Assembly: GCF_030680395.1 (NCBI RefSeq)
Contig: NZ_JAUXVR010000007.1
Coordinates: 62,001-126,000 of the forward strand
Reading direction: 5' to 3'
From: Methylobacter sp.
Lineage (GTDB): Bacteria > Pseudomonadota > Gammaproteobacteria > Methylococcales > Methylomonadaceae
DNA: 64,000 nt
The notes under the pieces were generated by a model. That model ran no database searches. It saw nothing but the letters and a program-made list of their open reading frames with translations, and had not been told where the DNA came from. The position numbers and the translations under genes are program-made. Below are positions 45,271 through 53,347 of the stretch, piece after piece (within the stretch, counting starts at the first letter, position 1; every line of letters starts with the position of its first letter).

Positions 45271-45458
45271 TGGATGACGCAGATTTAGCCGGTCGCTTTG
45301 ACGAACTTAACCTGAAAACCAGCCTCTATGCCAGCCGTAAAGATGAGCCCCAAGCTGTTGCGACCGGAACCTGCCTATTCTGCGAAGAACCGGTTGCAGA
45401 CGGACGGCGCTGGTGCGATGCGGGGTGTCGGAATGATTGGGAGAAAGAGAATGGCTGA
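45270..45458 (+). CDS. small cysteine-rich zinc-ribbon-like phage protein
   Basis: 62 residues from ATG 45270, one-base overlap with the preceding stop. C-x2-C then C-x3-C (CLFCEEPVADGRRWCDAGC) suggest a zinc-binding knuckle, as in many phage DksA/TraR-like or DUF2116-type peptides. Function unknown. Confidence 0.6.
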   Translation: MDDADLAGRFDELNLKTSLYASRKDEPQAVATGTCLFCEEPVADGRRWCDAGCRNDWEKENG

Positions 45459-45660
45459 CTTATACAAAGTAATGGGACGTGAACAGTTATGCAGCGAGCA
45501 CGCGGCGCTGTGTTTCATGGAAGCCCAGCGCCGCGATAAGGCGCAACAAAAGCAGGCGGCCATGGTTCTTAACGCTTTTGACGACCTTGAGCACGCCGAT
45601 AAGCGCGAACAACTCGACAAGAAAGCGGAAGTGAGTCGTGCATCACGGCAGCGGCTATGA
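45451..45660 (+). CDS. small phage protein, hypothetical (69 residues)
   Basis: Starts at ATG 45451 in the tail of the previous gene. Charged, helical (FMEAQRRDKAQQKQAAMVLN). No family recognised. Confidence 0.5.
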   Translation: MADLYKVMGREQLCSEHAALCFMEAQRRDKAQQKQAAMVLNAFDDLEHADKREQLDKKAEVSRASRQRL

Positions 45661-45675
45661 CACCCCAAGGCAACC

Positions 45676-46263
45676 ATGAGCAAAAAACGCTTTGTACAAA
45701 CCGTAGTGGCTCGCAGCCTGCCGCCGCCGGACAAACGCCAAGCCTGCCTGGATTATGCGCTGGACCTGTATGACTGGCTCACCGGCAAAGGCTACGGCGA
45801 CGACAAGCCCAGCCAGCCGCGTGACGGCAAGGATTGGTACACAAAGCTGGACGAGCGGCAACGGCGCTGGTTTGACGGCTTTTGGGTCATGTTCGATTAC
45901 AAAAAAGACCGCGACGGCGCCGCCATGCGCTGGAGCCAGTTGGGTAAGCTCAGCGATGCCGAGTATCAGCAAATTATCGATGCGGCAAAGAGCGAGGCCA
46001 AGCGCGAACTGCCGCAAGGCCAAGCCCGAAAGATGGCCCAAGGCTGGCTGCATGAAAAAAGATACCTGGATTTTACCCCGACCAAAACGGCAGCAAAATC
46101 CATGCAAAACCACGTATTAACCCGATTGCTGAATGACCTGAACGGCGTCAAACGCCTGTATGAAACCAGCAAGGATGAAGCCCTGTTACCGCAGATCGGC
46201 AAACTTGAGGCAGCGGTTAAGACCGCAAGGGATAACCCAGAAACCAACCGGAAACCGCAATGA
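45676..46263 (+). CDS. phage protein, hypothetical (195 residues)
   Basis: Soluble, basic and helical; WYTKLDERQRRWFDGFWVMF and LTRLLNDLNGVKRLYE. Position before the Mor-type activator matches Mu early/middle accessory genes. No family recognised. Confidence 0.5.
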   Translation: MSKKRFVQTVVARSLPPPDKRQACLDYALDLYDWLTGKGYGDDKPSQPRDGKDWYTKLDERQRRWFDGFWVMFDYKKDRDGAAMRWSQLGKLSDAEYQQIIDAAKSEAKRELPQGQARKMAQGWLHEKRYLDFTPTKTAAKSMQNHVLTRLLNDLNGVKRLYETSKDEALLPQIGKLEAAVKTARDNPETNRKPQ

Positions 46264-46968
46264 CCGTAATGACTGATAACGAACTTAAAAAAATCGCCGG
46301 AAAAATAGCCAAATGCCTGGCGCTGGCTGCATCCGATAATCCTGCTGAAGCCGAAGCGGCCAAACGTCAAGCCACGGCCTTGATGAGTAAATACAACCTG
46401 ACCAGCGGCGATGTAGCGGCCAGTCTGGTGCATGAAAAAACCAGCAAAGCAGGCGGAAAATACAACCCGCCGCAATACATGACACAACTGTCCGCCGTGA
46501 TTGCCGAAGCATTCGGTTGCGGCCCCGTATTTAGTTCCGGCGGCGGTTTTGACGACAGCTTGATGTATTTTTATCGGCCCCGGCATAAAGCCGGAACTTG
46601 CCGCCTACACATTCGACGTACTGCGCCGTCAGATCAACAACGACCGCACCGCCTATGCTGCCACGTTAAAGCGCTATAAACGTGCAAACAAAATCCGCAT
46701 GACCGACATCTTTTGCCATGCCTGGGTAAGGCGCATCGCCTATCAAGTGCGTGAATTCGCCGGAACCGAGCAGGATAAAACCGCCATCGAAGCCTACAAG
46801 GCCCAGCGCTGGAGCGGCGATCTGGTAAAAGATGAACGCAAATCCGCGCGACCTAAAAAAGATTCCGATTGGCAATCGGTCACCGCCGGACACTTGGCGG
46901 CCAGCGACGTATCGATCCATAAACCGGTCCAAAGCAAGCGCGGCCAAGCCTTGGCGCATAAGGCCTGA
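46260..46968 (+). pseudogene. DUF2786-type gene with single-base frameshift
   Basis: First frame: LKKIAGKIAKCLALAASDNPAEAEAA ... SKYNLTSGDVAAS (DUF2786), ending within SLMYF. Second frame continues FIGPGIKPELAAYTFDVL and RRQINNDRTAYAATLKRYKR and runs to 46968. A run of five T at 46568-46572 has one T more than needed; total length (709 bases) is also one over a multiple of three. Probably a mutation or homopolymer sequencing error. Confidence 0.7.
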
Positions 46969-46969
46969 C

Positions 46970-47431
46970 ATGGATAAACCCACCTCAACAATGCTCAGGA
47001 CGGGCATAGACGCTGCGCCCCTGGATGACGCCACCCTGGGGCTATTGCCGCGGCGTGTGGCCGAACTGGTTGATGTGGTGGGCTTGGCGGCGGCGTTGAA
47101 GATTGTCGAATTGCGCGGCGGCGGGCGGCTGGAAGTGCCGAAACGGGTTAAGGCCGATCATTGGCTGATTGAGCATATAGGGCTTGAAGCCTTGACCAAG
47201 CTGGTCGCTTATTACAACGGCGAACGCATTGAGATTGACCGTTGCGCCGATTTGGTCAGGACGATCCAGGAGCGGATCATCGTGGCCGCACACGACAACG
47301 GGGCTTCAAATTGGCAGCTGGCTCAGCAATACGGCTACACCGAGCGCGGCATCCGGAAATTGCGCAAGCGGGTGGAACAGGCCCAGCCTTCGGCCAACCT
47401 GGATTTGTTTGCGGATTTTTTGAATAACTGA
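46970..47431 (+). CDS. mor: Mor/C-family transcription activator
   Basis: 153 residues from ATG 46970. RVAELVDVVGLAAALKIVEL and GGGRLEVPKRVK form the dimerisation part, and NGASNWQLAQQYGYTERGIR the HTH of Mor-family activators. In Mu it turns on middle transcription; here one family gene probably does the work for all later genes. Confidence 0.87.
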   Translation: MDKPTSTMLRTGIDAAPLDDATLGLLPRRVAELVDVVGLAAALKIVELRGGGRLEVPKRVKADHWLIEHIGLEALTKLVAYYNGERIEIDRCADLVRTIQERIIVAAHDNGASNWQLAQQYGYTERGIRKLRKRVEQAQPSANLDLFADFLNN

Positions 47432-47455
47432 TTTTTTAACTCACGGAGACAACCT

Positions 47456-47710
47456 ATGAACCTGAACGCCAAAAAACGCCAGCATATCCTGGAAACCCTG
47501 TATCAAGACCGGCAAGCCAATGCCAGCCGGTTGCACCAAGAGCAATGGACGCCGATTGCGGAATTGAAGAATGCCGTCGACGATATCGACTTTGCCCTGT
47601 CGGTGCTGGTAGAGCTGCGCTATGTCGAGCGTAGCGGCCATAAACTGCGCATTACCGGCCAAGGCGTATTGGCTTGCGAGGCCGGACAGGATGTTGTAAG
47701 CCTTGGCTGA
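47456..47710 (+). CDS. small phage winged-helix-like protein, hypothetical
   Basis: 84 residues. NAVDDIDFALSVLVELRYVERSGHKLRITGQ has the shape of a small winged helix. Good GGAGA site. Function unknown. Confidence 0.5.
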   Translation: MNLNAKKRQHILETLYQDRQANASRLHQEQWTPIAELKNAVDDIDFALSVLVELRYVERSGHKLRITGQGVLACEAGQDVVSLG

Positions 47711-47770
47711 TATTCATCGGCTGAGTTTTACAGTATGGTGGCGGGATTTTTACACAACAGGAGCGACGAT

Positions 47771-48457
47771 ATGAATAAAATTATTATGGCGGCGGTGTGC
47801 CTATCATTAGCGGGATGCGCAAGCCTGAAATATCCAAACTGGGAAAGCGTAAAGGAGGCGGGAACTGCTTATAAGCAGCCTTGCAAACAAGTTGGTGCTG
47901 ACGGGTGCCATTATGGAGAGTGTGAATTAGAAAGCAGCTGGTTTAAAAAAAGAGCAACAACGTTTGGGGCTAATAATTTTATTATTGAATATGCCGAAGA
48001 CAATGGTCTGCTCAAGGGTGCTAAATACTATTATTGCGGTCCCGGAATCCCGCCCTACATGCAAAAATCCGGTATCGCATGGACAGTTAGAAACAAAATT
48101 AACCCAGCAGCCACCGAAGCCGACTTAAGCCAAGTTGCTACTGAATGCGGATATGAAGCACATAAAGCTACAATTGACACCAGCAGGAAGGCCCCAGATC
48201 GAATATTTATCCCCACAACTAACTTTAACTACAATATGGCGGTTTTGTCTGCACAATCTTCAGACAGGCTTGATGACATGATTCACGATTCTAAATTATC
48301 AGGTGAAAGAGCGGCCCTTTACAGTGAATGCTTAGCTGCCAAGGGATATGTGTACAAGAAATCAACAGAAAAAAACGACTTAGCGGAGGTTGATAAATAC
48401 TGCCCTGACATAGACACCGTTACAAAAGCTTGCTTTATACCCGGCGCACTGCAGTAA
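47771..48457 (+). CDS. phage-borne lipoprotein, hypothetical
   Basis: 228 residues from ATG 47771 (GGAG nearby; an upstream start adds 12 residues). Lipoprotein signal: MNKIIMAAVCLSLAGC with the lipobox LAGC. Cysteine-rich mature part (CKQVGADGCHYGECELESSW, YYCGPGIPPYM). An unusual gene among Mu-like early/lysis genes, possibly a superinfection-exclusion or host-surface-altering moron. Function not known. Confidence 0.7.
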   Translation: MNKIIMAAVCLSLAGCASLKYPNWESVKEAGTAYKQPCKQVGADGCHYGECELESSWFKKRATTFGANNFIIEYAEDNGLLKGAKYYYCGPGIPPYMQKSGIAWTVRNKINPAATEADLSQVATECGYEAHKATIDTSRKAPDRIFIPTTNFNYNMAVLSAQSSDRLDDMIHDSKLSGERAALYSECLAAKGYVYKKSTEKNDLAEVDKYCPDIDTVTKACFIPGALQ

Positions 48458-48554
48458 GGCATTAATTTGACAAAAATAACCCCGAGGGCTAATCTAATTG
48501 TGCGCTGGCAAAATCCAGCGTACGGGATTGGCATCTCGGATTCTCTTGGCACAT

Positions 48555-48577
48555 AACCGCTTTGTGCGGTTTTTTTG
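48555..48577 (+). terminator. intrinsic terminator after lipoprotein gene
   Basis: AACCGC / GCGGTT arms with a five-base loop and a seven-T run. Lies upstream of the C4-like RNA. Confidence 0.75.
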
Positions 48578-48601
48578 TGCGCCCAAGCTCTTCATTATGT
48601 C

Positions 48602-48668
48602 GGGCTGGGCAGGCAGCCCCTAAAAAGGCTGGCCGGCCGAGAGACCGGTATGCCAACCTGTCCAGTCC
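48602..48668 (+). ncRNA. C4-antisense-RNA-like structured RNA
   Basis: A closing stem of 12 pairs (GGGCTGGGCAGG, 48602-48613, with CCTGTCCAGTCC, 48657-48668, two G-U pairs) encloses two hairpins: CAGCC/GGCTG (48614-48631) and CCGG/CCGG (48633-48648). Sequence style and position, directly upstream of a KilA-N gene, match the C4 antisense RNA of phages P1 and P7 that represses ant. Motif match is from memory and from hand-made pairing, not from a covariance search. Confidence 0.55.
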
Positions 48669-48703
48669 GGCACCCATGATTGGCATCATGTTGCCGGGTT
48701 TTT
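48667..48703 (+). terminator. terminator between C4-like RNA and KilA-N gene
   Basis: CCGGCACCCATGAT / ATCATGTTGCCGG arms, a TGGC loop and a T-run (48699-48703). It would end the small RNA or attenuate reading into the KilA-N gene. Two bases are shared with the closing stem of the C4-like RNA. Confidence 0.7.
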
Positions 48704-48724
48704 AATTTTCTCTCGGAGTTCAAC

Positions 48725-49327
48725 ATGAACGCATTAACCCTCACCATTTCCAATACCCCCATTAAACAAGATCATGCTGGCCGTTTTTGCTTAAACGACC
48801 TACATAAAGCCTCTGGTAATCAAAACAAGCATCGCCCAAGCCTTTGGCTAAAAAACCAACAAGCGATTGACCTTATTGATGAAATAGCCAGAGCAGGAAT
48901 TCCTGCTCTGGAACAAAATCAACCAGTTAAAACCATCAATGGCGGAAATCAACAAGGCACATTCGTTGTTAAGGAGCTTGTCTATGCTTACGCGATGTGG
49001 ATCAGCCCCGCCTTCAGCCTGAAAGTGATCCGTACTTTTGACGTCCTGGTGACAGGCCAACAGCAACCCACTCTTCCCTCAAACGATTACTCTACCCTGC
49101 AAAGCAAATACATCACCCTCCTGGAACAAGAAATCAACCGTCTTAAAGCAACAGCAGTTCCGCTCCCGGCGCCGGTTAGTAAGTACAAGCAATGGACGCA
49201 GGAAGAAGATGCAATTATTCGCGAAAAGCGCAAGGAGGGATGGGGCGCGCATCGTATTCGCCATGTGCTGGGTCGTAGCGTCGATAGCGTTGAACATCGT
49301 ATCCGCCGACTGGAGGGAAAGGCATGA
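48725..49327 (+). CDS. KilA-N-domain antirepressor-like protein
   Basis: 200 residues from ATG 48725 (GGAG site). KilA-N-type N-terminus (FCLNDLHKASGNQNKHRPSL ... FVVKELVYAYAMWISPAFSL), then a linker and a C-terminal Myb/SANT-like HTH (WTQEEDAIIREKRKEGWGAH). Phage KilA-N proteins often act as antirepressors. Preceded by a C4-like RNA. Confidence 0.8.
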   Translation: MNALTLTISNTPIKQDHAGRFCLNDLHKASGNQNKHRPSLWLKNQQAIDLIDEIARAGIPALEQNQPVKTINGGNQQGTFVVKELVYAYAMWISPAFSLKVIRTFDVLVTGQQQPTLPSNDYSTLQSKYITLLEQEINRLKATAVPLPAPVSKYKQWTQEEDAIIREKRKEGWGAHRIRHVLGRSVDSVEHRIRRLEGKA

Positions 49328-49545
49328 ACCCCGTCATCGACGCCCTGGACCGGCTCGACCATATTGCCACCTGCCAAGAAGCGGTCACTGATTTGCTAAT
49401 CCCCGAAACCGATCTGCATGTGGTCAACCGCGACCGGCTGGCCGGATTGCTGGCGTTTTTGGATGCCGAGCGCCAGCTGGCCCGAGAAAGGCTGACGGTG
49501 GCGCTGGCATCGGGTCAGGTTATCAGTATGCGCGCGGCGAAATAA
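49324..49545 (+). CDS. small phage protein, hypothetical (73 residues)
   Basis: ATGA overlap with the KilA-N stop, so co-translated. LFAFLDAERQLARERLTVAL-like charged helix in the second half. No family recognised. Confidence 0.5.
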   Translation: MNPVIDALDRLDHIATCQEAVTDLLIPETDLHVVNRDRLAGLLAFLDAERQLARERLTVALASGQVISMRAAK

Positions 49546-49605
49546 TCCCTACAGGGATTTGACCTTGACCTAAACTACTGTTTTAATGTCACTTAAATCA
49601 AATTG

Positions 49606-49643
49606 AAACGCCCCTGGAACTTGTTCCAAGGGCGTTTTTTTTT
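49606..49643 (+). terminator. intrinsic terminator upstream of lysis genes
   Basis: AAACGCCCCTGGAA / TTCCAAGGGCGTTT arms (one mismatch) with a four-base loop, followed by T's. Separates the antirepressor unit from the lysis and head genes. Confidence 0.75.
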
Positions 49644-49668
49644 GCCTGCCGTTTATGCTCTCCCCATC

Positions 49669-49866
49669 ATGTCCTTACGCCCGCGCCATTACGCCGCCGC
49701 CATTATCGCCTTAGGCACTGCCGATCAACGCCTTGCCGCTGTTGAGCAGGTGCCGGGCATTTGGCGCGAATGGGTCAGGGACTACGTGATCGACACTTTT
49801 CGTAAGCGCCGCTGCTTGAAAGCCTATCAGGCCCGGCAACAACAACCACGGAGCTACAGATGCTGA
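49669..49866 (+). CDS. small phage protein, hypothetical (65 residues)
   Basis: From ATG 49669. MSLRPRHYAAAIIALGTADQ and a basic tail; resembles short proteins before the endolysin gene in Mu-like phages. Overlaps the endolysin gene by seven bases. Confidence 0.55.
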   Translation: MSLRPRHYAAAIIALGTADQRLAAVEQVPGIWREWVRDYVIDTFRKRRCLKAYQARQQQPRSYRC

Positions 49867-50279
49867 CTGCTAAACAATGCCAAGCCCTCTTGGGCGACCC
49901 GATTAAAGAAAAAGACATGGTGGTGTTCTATGTGCCGGAAGAGCTGCAAATCAGCTGCATCCCCAAGCGCATTTATTGCAACAAGCGCCTGAGGGAACCG
50001 TTAAGCAGGGCCTTGGCGGCGCTGATCATGACCGGTTGCATCAAAGAGCTGAAGACCTGGGACGGCTGTTTCAATATCCGTACCAAACGCACCGGCACGA
50101 CGCCCAGCCTGCACAGCTGGGGCTTGGCGATCGATGTCAACGCTGGCTGGAATCGGTTTGGCATGCCGCCTAATTTGAGTCCGCGTTTTGTCGAATGCTT
50201 TACCGACAACGGTTTTGATTGGGGTGGTGCCTGGGCCAAGCCGGACGGCATGCATTTTCAGTTGGCCAATATTAATTAA
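49860..50279 (+). CDS. M15-family peptidoglycan endopeptidase (endolysin)
   Basis: 139 residues. Zinc ligands fit M15: His85 and Asp92 in LHSWGLAIDVNA, and His132 in PDGMHFQL. The spacing and length are close to those of the phage T5 endolysin (His66, Asp73, His133; 137 residues, quoted from memory). Cleaves peptide bonds of murein at lysis. No signal peptide, so a holin is needed. Confidence 0.88.
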   Translation: MLTAKQCQALLGDPIKEKDMVVFYVPEELQISCIPKRIYCNKRLREPLSRALAALIMTGCIKELKTWDGCFNIRTKRTGTTPSLHSWGLAIDVNAGWNRFGMPPNLSPRFVECFTDNGFDWGGAWAKPDGMHFQLANIN

Positions 50280-50290
50280 AAGGGGGATTT

Positions 50291-50452
50291 ATGACAGGAT
50301 GGAAAACCAAAGCAGCCGCCGGATTGGCCGTTTTTTACGGTATTGCAGGGATATTTCTGGGTTTACATGATATTGACGCCGGCGTTCGCTTTGTTGTCGA
50401 GGGCGTCGGTTTGATCGGCATCGGCCACAAGATCGACAAGATAGGTGCCTGA
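50291..50452 (+). CDS. small membrane protein, holin-like
   Basis: 53 residues with two hydrophobic stretches (AAAGLAVFYGIAGIFLGL and VRFVVEGVGLIGIG). Follows the endolysin with a GGGGGA site. Holin role is inferred from size and position. Confidence 0.5.
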   Translation: MTGWKTKAAAGLAVFYGIAGIFLGLHDIDAGVRFVVEGVGLIGIGHKIDKIGA

Positions 50453-50841
50453 TGGCAGTCATTAGTTTCGATTTTAATTTTTGGACGTTGACGCTGCTGC
50501 TAATGAATTTTGCGTTAGCGTTGTTTGTCGCATTGAGTAACCGCCATAAGGCGGCTGCCGAAGAGTTGCAGTCGGTTAAGAAAAGCCTACAGGTGGACAT
50601 AAAATCCGTGCAGGATGATGTTAAAAGCATCGACCAGCAAGTCCATCAGCAAGGGCAACGTCTGTCGGCGATTGAGGCCGATGTCGAGAATGGTATTTCG
50701 AAAGAAGACCTGAGCGTTGTGCATCGACGCATGGACAAGGTGTTGGAAACAGTTGGTCCGCTAGAGGGGCGGCTGGATGAGATATCCAAAAACATGAGCC
50801 GCATCGACCAGCATTTGATTCAACTGTTACAGAAAAGGTAA
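50452..50841 (+). CDS. DUF2730-family Mu-like phage protein
   Basis: 129 residues: an N-terminal membrane helix (FWTLTLLLMNFALALFVAL) then a long coiled coil (SVQDDVKSIDQQVHQQG). DUF2730 proteins follow the lysis genes in Mu-like phages; possibly a lysis accessory. Overlaps the gene before it by one base. Confidence 0.75.
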   Translation: MAVISFDFNFWTLTLLLMNFALALFVALSNRHKAAAEELQSVKKSLQVDIKSVQDDVKSIDQQVHQQGQRLSAIEADVENGISKEDLSVVHRRMDKVLETVGPLEGRLDEISKNMSRIDQHLIQLLQKR

Positions 50842-50846
50842 TAACA

Positions 50847-51146
50847 ATGGCTACTTATGACCGCTCCCAAGTCCGTCTGCTGATTTTGCTGATATTGCAA
50901 ACACAATCGCAGTATCAGGCACACCAGGAAACCTTGCTGAAAGCGTTAAGCGCACAGGGTTTTACCCTCAGCCGCGATAATCTGCATATCGAACTGGCCT
51001 GGCTGGAAAATACCGCGGATGCCATTGTCGACCGGATGTCAGGCAGTGTGCATATCGCATTATTGACGCCCGCCGGGCTGGAAATTGCCCAAGGCGTGGT
51101 TGAAATCCCCGGCATCGATCGGCCCTTGCCCGGTCAGGCGCTCTGA
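50847..51146 (+). CDS. phage winged-helix protein
   Basis: 99 residues. LLILLILQTQSQYQAHQETL and SRDNLHIELAWLENT resemble an ArsR-like winged helix; in Mu-like phages a similar short protein precedes the DUF3486 gene. Function unknown. Confidence 0.6.
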   Translation: MATYDRSQVRLLILLILQTQSQYQAHQETLLKALSAQGFTLSRDNLHIELAWLENTADAIVDRMSGSVHIALLTPAGLEIAQGVVEIPGIDRPLPGQAL

Positions 51147-51745
51147 TGGCTCGCCGTTCCAAGATCAAGACTGAAGTCCCTGCCAAGATCCGCGAAGAGT
51201 TCGAGGCGCAGCTGGTTGCAGGCGGCTTTAGCGATTACCTGGGGCTGACTGACTGGCTTAATGAGCGTCTAAAGGCTGAAGGGCTGGATGTGACGGTATC
51301 GGTGATGGCCACCAACCGCTATGGTAAATCGTTCCAGGAAGAATTCGAACGCGATATGGCCGAAGCCAACCAAACCTATCACATCGCTAAGATCGCGATG
51401 GCTAACAATGAGGACACTGAAGGCGTGGTGCGCGATGCGACCATCCGGACGTTGCAAACCCGTCTTTTGCGGTTGTCTTCAACACTCAGGCAAGCCGAGG
51501 AAGCCGGCGACGATCCGCATAAGCTGGCCGAGACCACCGCCAAGATTGCCAAAGCCTTAGCCGATCTGGGCCGCGTTGATATTGCCTCGCAAAAATACAA
51601 GGCCGAACTCGAAGAGGCCGTGTACAAGGCCAGGATGGACGTTATTAAACGCCTGCGTGACTTCATTGCCGATCAGTTTCCGGATATGAAAAAAGCCTTT
51701 GCCGTGGTTTTGAAGCCGTTCGCCGAATTGTTGACCAATGGTTAA
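51146..51745 (+). CDS. DUF3486-family protein (Mu gp27-like; terminase small subunit role)
   Basis: 199 residues. ARRSKIKTEVPAKIREEFEA and YLGLTDWLNERLKAEGLDVT fit the DUF3486 family; N-terminal DNA-binding-like region, long helical rest. Directly upstream of the large terminase and overlaps it by eight bases, consistent with a small-terminase role. Confidence 0.75.
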   Translation: MARRSKIKTEVPAKIREEFEAQLVAGGFSDYLGLTDWLNERLKAEGLDVTVSVMATNRYGKSFQEEFERDMAEANQTYHIAKIAMANNEDTEGVVRDATIRTLQTRLLRLSSTLRQAEEAGDDPHKLAETTAKIAKALADLGRVDIASQKYKAELEEAVYKARMDVIKRLRDFIADQFPDMKKAFAVVLKPFAELLTNG

Positions 51746-53192
51746 ACGCGTCCGCAAGGAGTTTTTAGGCGAAGTTTCGGACATTGCTGAAGCCGTCCTC
51801 GCTGAAGCGGAGAGCGGCGAAACCAACACCGCCCTGACCTATGGCGAGTGGTGCCGTCAGGCCAGCCCGGAGTATCGCTGGGATTGGCCGCATTTGGCGT
51901 ATATCCGATCGAGGCTGGAACCGATTACCGACACGCTGGAGCAATCCCTTCTAGGGGTGGTTTCAGATCATAAACCCCGGCATTTGATTTTTTCGGTGCC
52001 GCCCAGGCACGGCAAATCCGAACAGGTAACGGTACGTTATCCCGCGTATCTGATGGAACGCTGGCCGAAGTTGCGCACCATTGTTGGCGCCTATAACGCG
52101 GCGCTGGCGTTGAAATTTAGCCGCAAGACCAAGCGCATTGCAGCACAACGGATTGCCCTGGCAAAAGATGCCAATACCAATGCCGAATGGGAAACAGCGG
52201 AAGGCGGCGGTCTGCGTGCGGTCGGCGCTGGCGGCGGGGTCACCGGTCATGGCGCCAACCTGATTATTATTGACGACCCAGTCAAGTCGAGGGAAGAAGC
52301 CAACTCGGAGACCTATCGGGAAAAAATATGGGATTGGTTTACCGACGATATCTTCACCCGTCTGGAACCGGGCGGCGTGATGATTATCATCATGACCCGC
52401 TGGCATGAAGATGACCTGGTTGGGCGTATCCAGAAAAGCGACTTTGCCGATGATTTTGAAATCATCAATTTGGCCGCTGAAGCCGAGTACGGCGACCCGC
52501 TGGGTCGTCCGGTCGGCGCGGCCTTGTGTCCCGATCGCTTTAACGAAACCGCGCTGGCCAAGCTGCGCACGATCTTGGGCCGTAGTTATTACTCGCTGTA
52601 CCAGGGCCGTCCGGCGGCGGTTGAAGGCGATATTATCAATATCACCTGGTTTAAGCGCTACCGGTACAAGCCGCGTTTTACCAGAATCGTACAAAGCTGG
52701 GACACGGCGCAAAAAGCGGCGCTTAAAAACGATTACAACGTTTGTATCACCTGGGGCGAGACCGAAGAAGGCGATGATTATTTGCTCGATGTTTATCGGG
52801 AAAAACTGGAATACCCCAAGCTCAAACGGGCGGCCATTGAGCAAAAGAAGCGCTGGAACCCGAGTGCAATATTGATCGAAGACAAAGGCCACGGGACGGC
52901 GCTGGGTCAGGAGCTTAAAGAATTGCCCGGTTACAACGTGATTATGATCGAGCCGGAGGGCGACAAGGTCACGCGGATGAGCGTGGAATCGTCGGCTATC
53001 GAATCCGGCCGGGTATGGCTTCCGGAAGAGCATACCGAGCCATGGTCGGCCGAATTCGAGAACGAATGCACCAATTTCCCGGCCGTTAAACATGACGACC
53101 AGGTTGACTCGATGTCGCAGTATCTGTTTTGGAAAAGAAACCCAGGCAAGAAGAAGGCCGACTATAAAGCGTGGAGCTTGCCGTGGTTATAA
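51738..53192 (+). CDS. Phage terminase large subunit
   Basis: 484 residues. Walker A VPPRHGKSEQ around residue 92 and Walker B LIIIDDP at residues 179-180; the RNase-H-like nuclease starts at SWDTAQK (Asp322), with HDDQVDS near 453. This arrangement is that of the TIGR01630-type terminases, not of Mu gp28. Cuts and packages DNA in ATP-driven fashion. Confidence 0.87.
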   Translation: MVKRVRKEFLGEVSDIAEAVLAEAESGETNTALTYGEWCRQASPEYRWDWPHLAYIRSRLEPITDTLEQSLLGVVSDHKPRHLIFSVPPRHGKSEQVTVRYPAYLMERWPKLRTIVGAYNAALALKFSRKTKRIAAQRIALAKDANTNAEWETAEGGGLRAVGAGGGVTGHGANLIIIDDPVKSREEANSETYREKIWDWFTDDIFTRLEPGGVMIIIMTRWHEDDLVGRIQKSDFADDFEIINLAAEAEYGDPLGRPVGAALCPDRFNETALAKLRTILGRSYYSLYQGRPAAVEGDIINITWFKRYRYKPRFTRIVQSWDTAQKAALKNDYNVCITWGETEEGDDYLLDVYREKLEYPKLKRAAIEQKKRWNPSAILIEDKGHGTALGQELKELPGYNVIMIEPEGDKVTRMSVESSAIESGRVWLPEEHTEPWSAEFENECTNFPAVKHDDQVDSMSQYLFWKRNPGKKKADYKAWSLPWL

Positions 53193-53347
53193 AACCCGAT
53201 CCAAGAACTTTGCTAACTGAAGACAGCTGTCGCTACTTGGAGATTCTAGTCGAATTTATGGCGAGTGAGCCTGTGTGGACTCAACCGGATTTAGATGCAA
53301 TCAGTCAACGGCTCAACGCGCAACGTATTAGCGAGCAAAACATATGA
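53183..53347 (+). CDS. small phage ORF between terminase and portal
   Basis: GTG 53183 overlaps the terminase stop, and the TGA overlaps the portal ATG, so the frame is well set. 54 residues (PRTLLTEDSCRYLEILVEF). Function unknown. Confidence 0.45.
   Translation: MVIKPDPRTLLTEDSCRYLEILVEFMASEPVWTQPDLDAISQRLNAQRISEQNI

Noticed and set aside
51963-53093. 376-residue minus-strand open frame inside the terminase gene
   Set aside because: Lies entirely antisense to a gene with clear Walker and nuclease motifs; its product has no recognisable pattern.
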